Origin: Cryptomeria japonica
Taxonomy: Eukaryota; Streptophyta; Pinopsida; Cupressales; Cupressaceae
Direction of reading: 5' to 3'
Assembly: GCF_030272615.1 (NCBI RefSeq)
Contig: NC_081414.1
Span: 916,991,509 to 917,049,508, forward strand
Length of the DNA: 58,000 nucleotides
The position numbers were made by a program, and so were the translations under genes. The notes under the pieces are model-generated. The model saw only the letters and a program-made list of their open reading frames with translations. It had not been told where the DNA came from and searched no databases. Shown here in pieces: positions 45,132 through 57,211 of the stretch. How positions within the stretch are numbered: the stretch's first letter is position 1; each line of letters begins with the position of its first letter.

Positions 45132-45904
45132 TGTTAGGATTCCCAAAGATACTGGGAGGGGGGGGCGAGAATCAGTATCTGACCGGTTAATGAATTTTTT
45201 GAATTTATTATATGAAAATCATTCCAAAACTATGTATCAATAAACCAAAATTAATGTAGTAAGTAAGAACAACAACCACAACATGAAAGACACACCATAA
45301 CACAATATTTTTAACGAGGAAACCTGGTGTTGTAAAAACCTTGGTGGGATTTGTGACCCACAACATTTTCTTACTGGCCAATAAGAGAATATTACTGTTA
45401 CAATAGGGGCCTGCACATGCAGGAAGGCCAAGTGCCTAGAGCTCACTACTCAGTTACAAAATAAGTCTCACTGACTTACAAAAATGGATTATACAAATCC
45501 AATGTCATGTACTAATTCAAATCAACATCTGCTATGCCAGATTCAGTACCGGTTTAAGCTCTGCAATAATCATAAACCCTTCCCAAAATCTACTTTACAA
45601 TTCGCACATTAGGTCTATAATAATCTAACCATATCAACTTCTACTAAATGATGTACAAGATCTCATACTTATATGAGTCTTATTACAATCTGCCATATCG
45701 GCTTACAAAAAGATTTTACAATTAATAAAAAATGCAATTAAACAAAAATTTTGTCGGTCATGGTGTCGGTAATCAATCTTTTTGGTGTCGGTGTAGAGTC
45801 TGCCAATGCTAGTGCCTGTCGGTAAAATATTATTGTAAGGTTGCCATCAATGACAAAACCTTCAATCACCTACAATTTCTCATTGGAGTGTGCATTTGCC
45901 AACA
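45132..45904 (-). repeat. Element E, right LTR (5' LTR in its sense)
   Basis: It runs from TGTTAGGATTCCC to GCATTTGCCAACA, paired with 39328-40094, with scattered substitutions and a few short indels near 45770-45830. Confidence 0.9.
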
Positions 45905-46420
45905 CAACTCAGATAGCATAGACCTGTAGCAAGGTTCTCGGTACCTTACTGATTACTGTGGCATCTTCCACTTTCCCTCCTACACTCTTTATCTCTCCAA
46001 CTATCTCTTTAATCCTTTGACCCTAGTGCTGGATATTCTTACCTTTAGCCATTCTCATGTCATCAAACTTTCCTCTTAAACTCTCCTCTTTGGAAATCTT
46101 AACATTTTCATTGCCACTATAAATCTCTTCAAGTTTTTGCCACACTTCATGTGTAGTATCAAGACCATGAACATCTACATATTCAGCATTAGACAAAGAA
46201 CTGATAATGGCTTCTAATGCTTGGCGATTTTCTTGTTGTTCTTTCTTGTGATCATCAGTCGAGATTCCAGTGGGTGCAATATACTTAGTTTCTATATGAT
46301 CCCAATACTGACTATGAAGACTCTTAATGTAAATCTTCATTCTGTCACTCCATATTCTATAGTTATCTTTGTTGAACTTCAGACCTTCTTTCTTCATCGT
46401 GATCCACAAGATCTTTTCCT
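45905..46420 (-). pseudogene. gag: Copia Gag N-terminal part of element D
   Basis: The frame from about 46397 (MKKEGLKFNKDNYRIW) shows the plant Copia Gag pattern: F-x-x-x-N-Y-x-x-W near the start, EAIISSLSNAEYVDV, THEVWQKLEEIYSG and LRGKFDDMRMAKGKNI. After a stop it continues as QRIKEIVGEIKSVGGKV and is cut at 45905 by element E. Together with the RNase H at 23884-24690 it shows that D was an ordinary Copia element before invasion. Confidence 0.85.
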
Positions 46421-46456
46421 CAACCTATTAGGCTTTTAGATTAAGAGGACCTGAGA

Positions 46457-46469
46457 CACTCTGATACCA
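46457..46469 (-). promoter_or_regulatory. Element D primer binding site (initiator tRNA-Met)
   Basis: TGGTATCAGAGTG on the reverse strand, two bases from the LTR at 46472. Confidence 0.85.
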
Positions 46470-46471
46470 AT

Positions 46472-47879
46472 TGATGGTATGATGAAAGAATAAGTATTCG
46501 GTAGAATACTAAGAGGGGGGGGGTGAATATTGAAAAATTGATACAAAGTTACCAATCTCAAACTCAATCACACAAAGTAAACATATCTCAGCCAAGATCA
46601 ATATTCATAAGAATACTTGACATCAATTGGTTTAACTATTATGACAACTTAATAGTAAACAACTTCAATCTTGTAAACATCAACAATGCTTAATCATAAC
46701 TCAATATATTCATCTTTCAATGCTTCTACTTATCATGCCTTATCAGAAGTTAAACAAATCAACAAAAAAAGATCACAACCACAAAAGCATTCACCACTTG
46801 ACACAAATGTTTATACGTGGAAAACCCAAATAGGTAAAAACCACAGTGAGATAAGACTCATAAGGATAGCTATCTGAACTCTTCTGAAGTTCACCCTATT
46901 AGGAGCGAAGCCTATTAAAGCTTTACAATAAGTCTTGTTAAGAGCTAATTTTGGTTAGGAATCACTCGGTTAAGGGATTTACAAATATGCCATGATGAAA
47001 AGCACAATACCTTGTTAGGAGTAACCTCGCTGGAGGATTTAAGAGTCCAAGCTAATGGACCACCTTGTTAGAGCTTACCCGGTTAAGGGATTTCACTTCT
47101 GCTATAATTGTTAGAAAATAATAGGTTTTCTTGATCTATCTGAGTAGCACTACATTTGCTTGATCAGATCCTTCTAAGCTTCAATCTGCCTTCACTCAAA
47201 GTGCAGATCCATTCCCTGGTTAGGAAACTACACACTCAACAGGTTTCTATCAATCTTGCCAATAACCTTTACAAACAACTTCATCGACCTTAAATACAAA
47301 TCAGTTAGGTTGGTAACACAACAAAAACCTAATTATCATCATCGAGATTACAAACAAGTTAGTATAATATTGACCATTAGAAATCATGACAATCTCTTTA
47401 CATTCTTCAAGAAAAATCCAACCACTCTATGATCACCGCTTCATCAGACTTTGTAACTCATCACGCGTTGTGCATTGCATGCAATCCACTTTTCTCCTTC
47501 CCTAGACAAAAAAACAAATGCGCCAAAACAATTTGAACTTATCCTCATACAATGATCACACATGTCTCCATCATTACCGCTTATTAGATAATAAACCATC
47601 AAACTTGATCAGTTAGGCTTTAACAACTGATAGGGTTTACCAGTTGCATTGCTTAGAAAGGTTTAAAACTTTACATCAGTTCAGCGATTCAACTCACAAA
47701 CTTTTACATACCAGTTTACAACATCTTCCACAAAGCTCTTCTTACCGGTTACTAGCCAATATAAAAAACAACAATATCAGCAATAACATGAATACCATTA
47801 CCGGTTCAATTAACATCAATGACAACATATCATTAATGTAATCTATATGCAAAATTCCAACAAACTCAAAATGCCAACA
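46472..47879 (-). repeat. Element D, right LTR (5' LTR in its sense)
   Basis: It begins TGATGGTATGATG. Near the end the phrase CAAAATTCCAACA is followed by CAAAATGCCAACA, a small tandem duplication absent from the other LTR. Counting it as part of the LTR gives TSD TTGAC at 47880. Confidence 0.85.
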
Positions 47880-47884
47880 TTGAC

Positions 47885-48565
47885 ATAATTGCATGGATCT
47901 ATGAGGATATGAAGACCTATGATACCTCGATTATTACCCACACCATCCCACTCAAACTAGGGGTGAAGCCTTTCAAGCAAGGACAAAGGCCCATGAATTT
48001 CATAATTGAACCTTTGATCTATCATGAGATTAAGAATATGTTAGTAGTGAAAATATTATTCCCCTCTAGACACTCAACTTGGGTGGCAAATTTGTTCCCA
48101 GTTAGTAAGAAAAATAGAGACATCAGGTTATGTGTGGATTCCCAAAACCAAACAAAGCATCAGAAAAGGATAACTATCCCTTGCCTTCATTAGATGAGGT
48201 GTTATAAATAGTCAATGGTTCTCAAATTATGTTCTTATGAGATGGCTACTCTCAAGATAACCAAGTGATGGTAGAGAAATAAGATAGGTTAAAATAGCTT
48301 TTAATACTAAGTGAAGAGTCTTTGCCTACAAAAGAATGTCATTTGGGCTAATTAAGGCTTAAGCTAGGTTACAAAGGGCCATGCAAATCACTGTCAAGGA
48401 CATGGAAGGGAAGTCTATTATCATCTATATAGATGATTTGATAGTATTTTCAAAGAAAATAGAGGAACATGTGTATGACTGAAGGAAATTGTTTCAAATA
48501 TGTAGAAAGTATGACATCTTTCTAAATCCAAGGAAATGTATGTTTGAAGTTATCGAAGGAAATGC
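47885..48565 (+). pseudogene. pol: Old Ty3 reverse transcriptase fragment
   Basis: Landmarks in order: TIPLKLGVKPFKQGQRPMN, WVANLFPVSKK, IRLCVDSQN, then with stops YKRMSFGLIKA, and the polymerase motif YIDDLIVFSKK (YIDD at 48426-48437), followed by NPRKCMFEV. The catalytic pair of aspartates is intact, but at least eight stops and frameshifts interrupt the frame. The fit is with the Tat/Ogre side of Ty3. It breaks off near 48565 at an LTR-like sequence. Confidence 0.85.
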
Positions 48566-49207
48566 TGGCAATTGACACTCATCAGGTGGATATTGTTGCT
48601 TGATTAATGGTTTAGGGTTGTCATTGATAGCAAATTTTCATGGAAATCCTATCCGCCAATGATGGTTTTTGGTAACTAATGGATTACGTGATCCGATAAT
48701 CTATTTCTGGTATTTTAGGATAGAAAAGCATTTTTTGGACCGGAAGCATTGCAGTGATTGCAGTGGTGAGATTTGTGCATGGGATAATAGGGACAACTTG
48801 TATAATTTATTTTGATATCATTTTATGGATCCACACATGTTTTGGTGATCCGATCTAAGCCAACACCCATTACACATTATACTGCATATTGTGCTTGGTC
48901 AACTTGGTGAATGATTTATTTTATGGTTGCGAATATATAAGACGGGTGTGAAAGATATTTTTGATGTAAGGAATGAGTGAATTGAGATTGAGAAGCCATT
49001 TTGGTGCAATTTCACGTGCGCATTCTTGATCTGGTAGCTGACAGAGAGGTAGAACACATCAGAGTTGCAAAGGAGTTGCAGTCGGACTTATTGCACTTAA
49101 CCGAAACTCATCCAAGCATAGTTAGATGCTATTTGGAGTTCATACATTGTAGTGATTATTTTAATTGATTTTTAAGTCAGTAAGACTTTCATTTTGTAAC
49201 TAAACGT
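48566..49207. repeat. LTR-like sequence, ends unresolved
   Basis: It starts abruptly inside the reverse transcriptase with TGGCAATTGACACTC and has no coding potential. Its composition is like that of an LTR. I found neither a partner nor a duplication, so it may be a solo or truncated LTR. Confidence 0.35.
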
Positions 49208-50795
49208 TTGGTTCTAGGCAGCATTGTGCCTAAATTGATGGAGAGGGTGTGGTGTTGGTGCACAACTTTCTTGGTTTCTCTCTTCAAGGGTATTCACCTG
49301 ACACCATCCAATGGTCAAATGTCTTCATCCTTCCCAAGGCTTGATATTCTTTCCCTAGATCATTCCCAAGGGTCTCCTAACTCAGGACAACTCACAATTG
49401 ACAAGGAGTCTTCTACTCCTATTAATTCAACCCCTTCAACCAAGGACACCTAACAACCCCAAACCCCTAGAAAACATGATCTTTTGTTCAAATGGTGAAA
49501 TATGACATTTGTGGATGAAATATTATGTAAGACATGGCATTTGCACTAACTTGGATATCTTCACCAGTTTCTACAAGATCTCCAATGTCATTTGTCCTTA
49601 GAGACCTACTAAGGGCTGCAAGCAATTAGGCATCCTAGTTGAGTTTCTACACAATACCTTCCAATATTCCTTAACAACCCCTAGAAAAAAACACTTTTTT
49701 AGATACCCTTTTGGATTCCATAAGAAAATTAACACTTTGGCATCTGGGTTTTGTGTGTAAATGGTTTGACCATGCTGCACCTAATTGGGTTTCTCTAATC
49801 AGTGTTGGACGCTTCGATCTAAAAGTCTTCACTAGTCACAAAGGAAGGAAGACTAGGAAATTGTCAAAGGTCTTCAAATGTTCAAGAGTCCCTCCCATAC
49901 CAATTTTTCTCACTCATCAATCCACTGTTCAAGAGTTTCATCCACTTCTTCTACAACACAGGCTTGCCACATAGGAAATATCAAGCCTAGGGCATCATCT
50001 TAATAATACTAAGTGACACTTAATGCCTTCCAAACCACTTGGGACATTTATATTACATGTCAATTAAATATTCCCCAAGGTTTGAGGCCATTCCCACAGT
50101 GGAATGTTGAATTGTGACCCTTTTTGCATCAAAACCCTGGTTTTAAGGGTTTCTCAGGCCAGCGAGAAAGAAAATTATGTAACTTCTAAACCGGAGGGTC
50201 TCAAGACCTCAAACCAACGCAAAATGAAATTTAATTCAATTTTTCAACTTTTCCTATGTTTTGATCATGCAAACCATCCATACAGATCCATACAAATGTA
50301 GAAAACACAAGAAAAATGGGATAAAATTACAGTCACATATTTGTTTTGAAAGTAAGAATTTCATTCAAATCTTCTTCTAGCCTATTGGATTCATTCCTTA
50401 GGATTATATCATGCTAAGGATCTCCTCCAACCACCCCCAACATTTACACTCAGCCAACTAACCATTGGGGTAACCATAATTCAAAATTTGACAAAGTTGC
50501 TTATGACAACATTGGAACTTTTTGACCATTTATTAAATTTTGGATCTTGCCTTCACACAAGGGAAAGAGTGAACACGCAACACAAATAAAATTCCCATAC
50601 AAGGCCTTGGACCAATTTTACAAATCTTGGAGCCTTAGGACTTATTACATTGTCTTAGGACCTAATCAATAGGCCTTCAAGGCAAAACTGAACCTACAAC
50701 CTACTTCAAAGCATAACCATGAATCAAACACATATCCTAGTGATGCAAAAATATATTCTAGTGCTCCTGCACCATAGTCCCCAAGATAGGGAAAC
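49208..50795. other. Unassigned, probably 3' side and LTR of the chromovirus
   Basis: Only short open frames without family resemblance. It lies directly downstream, in sense, of the reverse-strand chromovirus integrase, where an untranslated region and 3' LTR are expected. I could not define ends. Confidence 0.35.
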
Positions 50796-51964
50796 TCAAG
50801 TCCCTTGAGTTCCTAACTGGGTGACTGTGGTTCCATATTTGATGATATCACCTTCAAACATCCATGTAGCTTCAGATTCAGAAAGCCCCTTCCATTTGAC
50901 TAGGTAGTCCTTGTACACTACTTTTATGGTTTGTTTGATCACCTTGGAGTCAAGAATGCACTCCAATTCCAATGGCTTGCTAGGCGGTAGATCCTTCTCC
51001 CAATCTACATCCTCTTCCATAAGAGATGAACTAGGTGATACATCTATCAAAGATCCTTTTAAGGTTGTCAGATCACACACATTGAAGATGAGAGATATCC
51101 CCAAGTTTGGTGGAAGTTCAACTTCATATGCATTGTTGCCAAATTTATGAACCACTCGGAGAGGACATATTTTCTTCATGAGCAGGTTGGAGGTTTGGCC
51201 CTTGGGTAGCCTCTCTTTCCTTAGGTAGGCCATCACCAAATCTCCTACTTTAAACTAAACATCTCTCCTCTTAACATCTGCTCTGAGTTTGTACCTTTTG
51301 GCACTTTGTTGAAGTGAAGCTTTGACTTGATCATGAATCTCCTTCATAGTGATGGCAAAGTCTTCTCCTTGGGCACTCATTTTGTCCATGCCTCCAAGAT
51401 CTCCAAGTTCAAGTATATCTCTAGGATGTAAGCCATACATAACCTCAAATGGACTCCTCCTTGTACTTCTATTGACTAAATCATTGTATGCATATTCAGC
51501 TTGTCCAATCACCAAGTCTCAACTTTGTCCATGATGCTTGGTAAGGAATCTAAGGAGATTGCCAAGAGATCTATTAACCACCTCAATTTGTCCATTAGTC
51601 TGAAGGTGGTATGCTGAAGAAAATGATAGATTGGTACCCAATTTCTTCAGAGAGTTCTCCAAAAATGACCCACAAACTTTGAGTCTTTATCAGTGACAAT
51701 ATTGAGAGGCAAACCATGTATCCTTACATCTTCTTTGAAAAACATACTTTCAATATGAGATGCATCATTTGTGCATTTACATGGCACAAAATGAGAAATC
51801 TTACTGAACCTATCAACAATTACAAAGACACTATCAAACCCCCTATTGAACAAATTATTTATAATGACAATAAACCATGAGTTCATGTTGAAACTACAAA
51901 TGTTTTCTAAAAAATGATTAAGTGTACCTTTAAGAGTCCCTATAAAGACAATTGAAAATTTCGT
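50796..51964 (-). pseudogene. pol: Chromovirus integrase with C-terminal chromodomain
   Basis: Reverse-strand order: [17 protein letters not shown] (first catalytic Asp, in VDRF), [19 protein letters not shown] (second Asp), TNGQIEVVNRSLGNLL (Glu), SPFEVMYGLHPRDILEL, FKVGDLVMAYLRKERLPKG, the GPY/F-like CPLRVVHKFGNNAYEVELPP, and the chromodomain DYLVKWKGLSESEATW (near 50860-50906). The chromodomain identifies a Ty3 chromovirus. It normally directs integration to marked chromatin. The gene is broken by a few stops and frameshifts and is cut at its N-terminal zinc-binding end by element C. Confidence 0.9.
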
Positions 51965-52019
51965 TGACATTACGTTCACAACCCTTATCGGCCAAATTCA
52001 ACCATCATATGAACATAAT

Positions 52020-52640
52020 TGACTCTCACCAAAAGGCTTAGTTTCATCGAAAAAGATGTATCCAATGTGTTGAAGAAATGGTTAAATGCTTCCTCGATAA
52101 AATAAACCATCAAAGAGACCATCACTACGAGTAGACTTGAAAGGGATTCACCAAAGTCATTGGTTCTATTGAAAAATACATTGAAAAGTCAGCAGTGATA
52201 CTATTTTGAGGAGATTTGGGTTTCGAAGAACCGATACAGCAATAGGTTGACAAAGTAAAAGGGGACATCAAAGAAGGATTGATCATCGGTGAAATATTTT
52301 TTGCTCCTGGTGAAATGAAGAGTTTTATCGAAACAACAGTATCGAGTGAGATGAGAAGATCACTCATCGATGATTAGTTATCAATGAAAACTCAGACGTC
52401 GAACAAGTCATTTTAGGATATAACGATGGGCTGGGATTCACCAAAAAGAAAAGCGACAAAAACTCCCGTTACAATTAACCATCCAGGATAGGAAGGAGTG
52501 GGACCTATTTCGATGAAAAACAATGTTTCGATTGAAACTTAAAGCATATTGGCGAAAAAAATAATTTCACCGAAATGAAGGTGACTTCGATGAAAAAGGA
52601 CCTTTTGATGAGAAAGAAATGGATGGTTAGAAAGAGAAAT
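52020..52640. repeat. CGAT-rich region of the C LTR
   Basis: Words such as ATCGATGA, TTCGATGAAAAA, TATCGAAACA and ACCGAT recur more than a dozen times, frequently inside TCGATGAAAA. It is positionally equivalent to 1940-2420 in the solo LTR, though the exact words differ. Confidence 0.6.
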
Positions 52641-52969
52641 ATTTCATTGAAGTAAACAATAGCATCTTGCCTGCCATAAAACATCAAAGAAAGGAAATGG
52701 AATCATTAGATGAGGCAATTACTCCCTGTTGCGAAATCATTCCAAAAATAAATGAAGTTTGGTCATCATAAATTTAAAATGAGTGAACTCATGATAGTTG
52801 CATAATAGACGGATGTAACCGATGAAACTACTACAATATCATAATAAAACAATAGGATAGAGGGCAATTCAGGTAATATTGCGTAAGGAATTCACAGATA
52901 GTTTTTCAAGGAAGAGCAGAAAGCCTAGAGAACCAAGTAAATTCCTCATTCCTAGTCTTCAAAATTATA

Positions 52970-55900
52970 ATGAAAAATTCTTCATCTAAGAAACATAGGG
53001 CTAGGAAGCCGAAGGAATCCCAATCTACAGAAGAAAAGCCAAAGAGGCAAAAGAAGGAGGGTCACCCATTAGACCAAGATCTATTAGATAAATTTCCCAC
53101 CTTAAGCCATAGATCAAAAAAGATAAGTCGGGGGATGAATGCCTAGAAGACAAATATTAGAGGGAATGAGCTATTCATGTTTGGATATGTGCGAAGAGAT
53201 GCTCCAGAACTTGTAAAATAACTTATGGAGATTGAATCTTGGGAAGCTGGCAGTACCAAATGTCTTCGTGAATGTCAAACTTATGAAGTCTCAAGATAAA
53301 AATTATGCTCTCAAGACAAAGACCATATATGATTATACGGGAAAGCCAATACTGTCCATCACCGGGGAGATTATAGAAAGTGTATTTGATTTGGACTGGG
53401 GGTTTGAAGAGAAAGTAGACACCAACAAGCTCACCCAAGAGTATTTCAATATGGAAGATATCTATAAAGGTGGAGGCTCCCCATCCATAGACCGAAATTT
53501 GTAGGGTCAATAGTGCCATTTGGTGGAGGAGATAAATCTCCTTTTGATGTCAATCTTTTCCTTCCAAATTTCAAGTATATGTATTATTGTATGGCCCAGG
53601 CCTTAGGAATTCAATCCCCCCCGTTAAAGGATATAGTGGCTATGATAATCTATGCATATGTACAATCAAAAGATCCTAGGATGTTTGAATTTTCTGCTTA
53701 TTTGTCTAAGGCTATGACTTACGGATTGGAAAAGTTGAAGGGAGATATGGTCAATGTCCACATCAAGTATTACTCTCTTCTCATGCACATATTACTAAGT
53801 ATTGGGCAAGATAATGGATTATGGTCAGACGGGTTGTGTGTTAGAGCTTATGACAAAGCCAGAGTGAGAAAGCTCATGCAGTTATGGCTGTCTTCATGGG
53901 ATCAGAGGTATAACAACAACCAGTATTGGCTTTTTGAAGAGTTCTTTGTTAAGACGCTATATAGATTATTGGGGAACCCATGTAATCACTTCATATCTCT
54001 AGAGGTCTAGAGATTCCTTAGGCCCAAGGAATTATGTGAAGACACTACGGTTATGCATAATTAGGGAGATTGGTATTGTTTTTTGGATTATACTCAAATA
54101 AGGGTGTATGGGTTTGAAGGAAAACCCTATTTACTGCCTATCACAATGCCTGATAGAGTGGCTTACCTTGAGATTGTTAGGCAATTATCAATAGCCAGTG
54201 CCAAATATTTGACAGATCATGGAAAGCAGTCCATAGTGCCTGGGTTGCTAGTTCTCTCAGATTTTATTGTTAAGAGTTCAAAGAGCTATGGCTTGTTGTA
54301 GAACAAGTTAAGTTACTATAAAATGGTAGAGGGTGATCTTAGGCCAAACTTTGATCTCGAGGGTTACATAAAGGAGGCAAGAGAATCTCAAAAGTTGAAG
54401 GCTGGAGAGCACGTCCCGTTGATGCCTAATGACTTCATAAGAAATATGGAAAGGCAGGAAGCCACTAAGAGAAGGATGAAATATGACAGAGTGTCTAGAG
54501 CGTACAAGTGGAAACTTGATCGAGGAAAGATAAATAAAGATATCATGCAGGGAATGGAGGACCCCTTGGCTAGAGCCATAAAACTTATGGAACATGAGTT
54601 GGAAATTTTAGAGGGTGTTCCTGCATATTTTTTCAAGGATGAAAAACAGAACATCAGGGATATAGAGCCTCTGGCATATATGTATCCCTAATCTATTTCT
54701 GAATCAATTCCAATTGATTCACAAAGGGAAGAGTATCCGGCTAGATACAGACATGATGAACAAATGAATTTATCAACTGTCCAATCTGACATCCAGGAAG
54801 TCAATGATGTCAAGTTGTTGGAGCATGAAGAATTTACTTCTGATAGTGATTTTATGCATACTAAGGAATTTAGTACATTCTTGTACCAGCACAAAGGGGC
54901 ATTAGTCAGGGCTGGCACTGAAGGAAGAACTGAAGAAGAGATGATCAGGATACTCCAAGAGGAAGTGGACCAAGCCATGAAGGAGATGATGCCTGAGAGA
55001 GGAAGGTTGTTACTCAAGGATGTTGGGGTGTTGATATACCCAAGACAGGATATCAGATATGCCCTATTGTTCGATGATTTTTTAAAGAAACAAGGGCCAA
55101 AGAAGCAGATTATGCCTGAAGAGGTGGATAAGATCTTTATGGGATCAAGATATGATCTTGATTAGAAGGATCTTATGTTTTCCACTCTGTATCCCAAATA
55201 CAAAAGGCCCTTGCTTGTCGACACTAATCAGGCCTTTGGGCATCTAATGATATAGTAGGTTGGGAAAAATGATCATACGGTTACTGCCAAACTGAATCTA
55301 GATGTGGAAAAACTCAATCAAGATCAGATTGAGTTTCTAGTCAGAGAGAACAATACTTATAAAGGATTGTATGAAAAGGCCAATGAGGAAGTACAATGGC
55401 TACAAGAGAGACTACTGCAGCAGAGCTCTACTCCAAGCATCGGTGAACTAGACATGGCACTTGAGACTGACCGAAAGGTCATGGATGCTCTAATAGACAC
55501 TATCTACTAGAAGACCAAGAGTGAGAAATTAGTCAAATAAGTGGAGAGTATCTAGTAGAAAACAAATAAATTGGTTAATGATATCATAGAGAACAGGTTC
55601 AAAACCATGTTGATACATGCAGATCAATATTGGAAAGTATATACTTGGATTGTCAAGGCTCAAAAGAAGCATGAAAGACTAAAGGAATGATTGCAAGAGG
55701 TGATGAACACTGTGGATACCATGACACCTGAAAAAAAACCAGAGGGGATGGAATACTTGGAGAAGCATGATAGATATGCATATGCCTTGAGTAGAGATAT
55801 CCAAGCACTAGATAATGGGAGCATCTCACAAATGCCGACAATCTACAAGGAGGGAGAGTTGATATCACTAGAGAAATAGCAATATGAGTTGGCTGGTATG

Positions 55901-56110
55901 AAAGAACAAACCATCTCAAGGTTGGATCGGGAAAAAGATTTGGCTCCTACCATCAACCAAATAATCTTCAAGTATATCTTAATGGGCGAAGAATTGAAGA
56001 AGCAAAATGCCCACACCAAAGGCTACAAGGACAATGATTACATGAATCATTTAGGAATGCTTAGCCTATTTTTCTTTAACTTTGTCAAGAATGTACAAAA
56101 CAATTGTTAA
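52970..56110 (+). pseudogene. LTR-encoded ~1,000-aa protein, copy 2
   Basis: ATG at 52970 (MKNSSSKKHRARKPKE), a Lys/Ser-rich start as in copy 1. Everything is in one frame to 56110 except 53225-53510, which is shifted and then restored by a second indel. Segments: LGKLAVPNVFVNVKLM, ITGEIIESVFDLD, FEFSAYLSKAMTYGLEKLKG, KYYSLLMHILLSIG, YGFEGKPYLLPITMPDR, AYLEIVRQLS, FIRNMERQEATKRR, SDFMHTKEFSTFLYQHKGAL, a coiled coil (NNTYKGLYEKANEEVQWLQE), and a helical C-terminus. About 15 stops are present, mostly TAG. Matches to copy 1 span the full length, so the frame was present in the ancestral LTR. The function is unknown. Confidence 0.75.
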
Positions 56111-56115
56111 TATTG

Positions 56116-56169
56116 GGAAGAGACATGACTCTTCATGAGGGATAGGTTTTGTTCTCATATATATGAGAA
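56116..56169 (+). promoter_or_regulatory. Hairpin and TATA-like element of the C LTR
   Basis: GAAGAG..CTCTTC inverted repeat, then TCATATATATGAGA. The position corresponds to 20740-20791 in the solo LTR. Confidence 0.5.
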
Positions 56170-57061
56170 GTATTTTGTAAAAAAAGGACATTCAAGAATA
56201 GATGTACAATATACTCTAGCATTTTTTTGTAACTTTGGAAACTCTATCAATATAATCAGTTGCTTTTTCCTTTACATATGTGCTGTGAGTTTTTTTATTT
56301 CAATTGGTAGTTGTTCTGTGATATTGTCTCATAGAAGATAAGGTTTCTCGTATCTTCCTAGTGAAGTTTATTTTCCAGTTGCTATTAATTTGAATAAAAG
56401 GCCTACTTGTGGATTGTAACTGTTCCTTGTAAGTCTTCCTTGAATGGTTTCTTAAATTAAAGGTTAAATTCATTGAAGCAAATTATAGCATAAGACTATT
56501 AAAATGGATATTTTTTTAGGGAAGGTGACTGACAAATCTACTTGGGGGGTGATTTAAAAATTGTCTCATAGAAGCATACATTAAGTTATAATGAAGTAAT
56601 AGACTCTGTGGCCCAAACAAGAGGAAAGGCACTGATCATTCATAGACAACAACTTTTTACCATATCAATTTAGTTTACTTTAAAGAAATAGGAATAGTTG
56701 AGTAGGATATATAGAATCAATTAGCAATAGTGTATACATATAAATTTCAAGCACAAAGATTGAATAGCTTTCACAACAACAATATTGAACTCATCTAAAA
56801 CCACCTATCCTAGGAACCTATGCCATTCTGAGATAGGGAAAAATTTAGATCAAGATACTCAATCTACTATAAAAAGCATTAGTCATAAAAAATTACTAGT
56901 GAATAGGTATACCCGCCTAGGTCTTGCAGAGCCCAAAGTGAGGGAGTTAGTAACCAAATAGGTTCACTCTATAAGTTGGCCAAGTCAATTGGAGGGTTTG
57001 ATAATAGGAGTTGGCATTTCCTTCTGACTTATCCAATCTATTGATTTGAGATCCAACAAAT

Positions 57062-57079
57062 TGGCGACTCTGCTGGGGA
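57062..57079 (+). promoter_or_regulatory. Element C primer binding site
   Basis: TGGCGACTCTGCTGGGGA follows the LTR after three bases. This sequence is typical of plant Tat/Ogre-type elements, generally attributed to an arginine tRNA. I recognise it from the family and did not check it. Confidence 0.85.
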
Positions 57080-57211
57080 TTGATTATGAAGAATTATTAA
57101 GACTCTGTTGTGCAAAACAACTCAGAAGAATGAAATAATTTTTATCCTCTATGAAAGAGGTGGTGACTTTGTAAAAAAAAAATGAAATGAAAAAGATCAG
57201 TAGCATCCAGT

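Larger units (their letters stand above)
39328..45904 (-). mobile_element. Element E: second pol-less LTR retrotransposon (6.6 kb)
   Basis: E's LTRs are at 39328-40094 and 45132-45904. The reverse-strand primer site is beside the right LTR and purine tracts are beside the left. It has two frames: coiled coil plus zinc knuckles (44060-45110) and a ~1,000-codon frame (40668-43657) homologous to that of A. No polymerase, integrase or protease motif is found. Its LTRs differ from those of A, so the shared plan joins two LTR families. No target duplication is visible: left flank CCAAT, right flank CAACT. Right of it D's gag resumes. Confidence 0.82.
22116..47879 (-). mobile_element. Element D: Copia retrotransposon, reverse, heavily invaded
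   Basis: D's LTRs are at 22116-23540 and 46472-47879, flanked by TTGAT (22111-22115) and TTGAC (47880-47884), a 5-bp duplication with one change. The initiator-Met primer site lies beside the right LTR and the polypurine tract beside the left. Own coding parts left: gag N-terminus (46023-46400) and the RNase H end of pol (23884-24690). Protease, integrase and most of the reverse transcriptase are absent, replaced by F, I and E. The host of D is the old Ty3 pol, whose reading continues across it. Confidence 0.82.
51965..57058 (+). repeat. 5' LTR of element C (about 5.1 kb), containing a large reading frame
   Basis: It ends GAGATCCAACA, like the solo LTR (CAGAACCAACA), two bases before TTGGCGACTCTGC. 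It has the same plan as the solo LTR: CGAT-rich first kilobase, frame of about 1,045 codons, short hairpin and TATA-like TCATATATATGAGA, then 0.9 kb to the end, with a shared phrase near the end (ACCCGC...GCAAAGCCTGAAGTG at 21552, ACCCGC...GCAGAGCCCAAAGTG at 56912). The left boundary is approximate. Confidence 0.7.
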
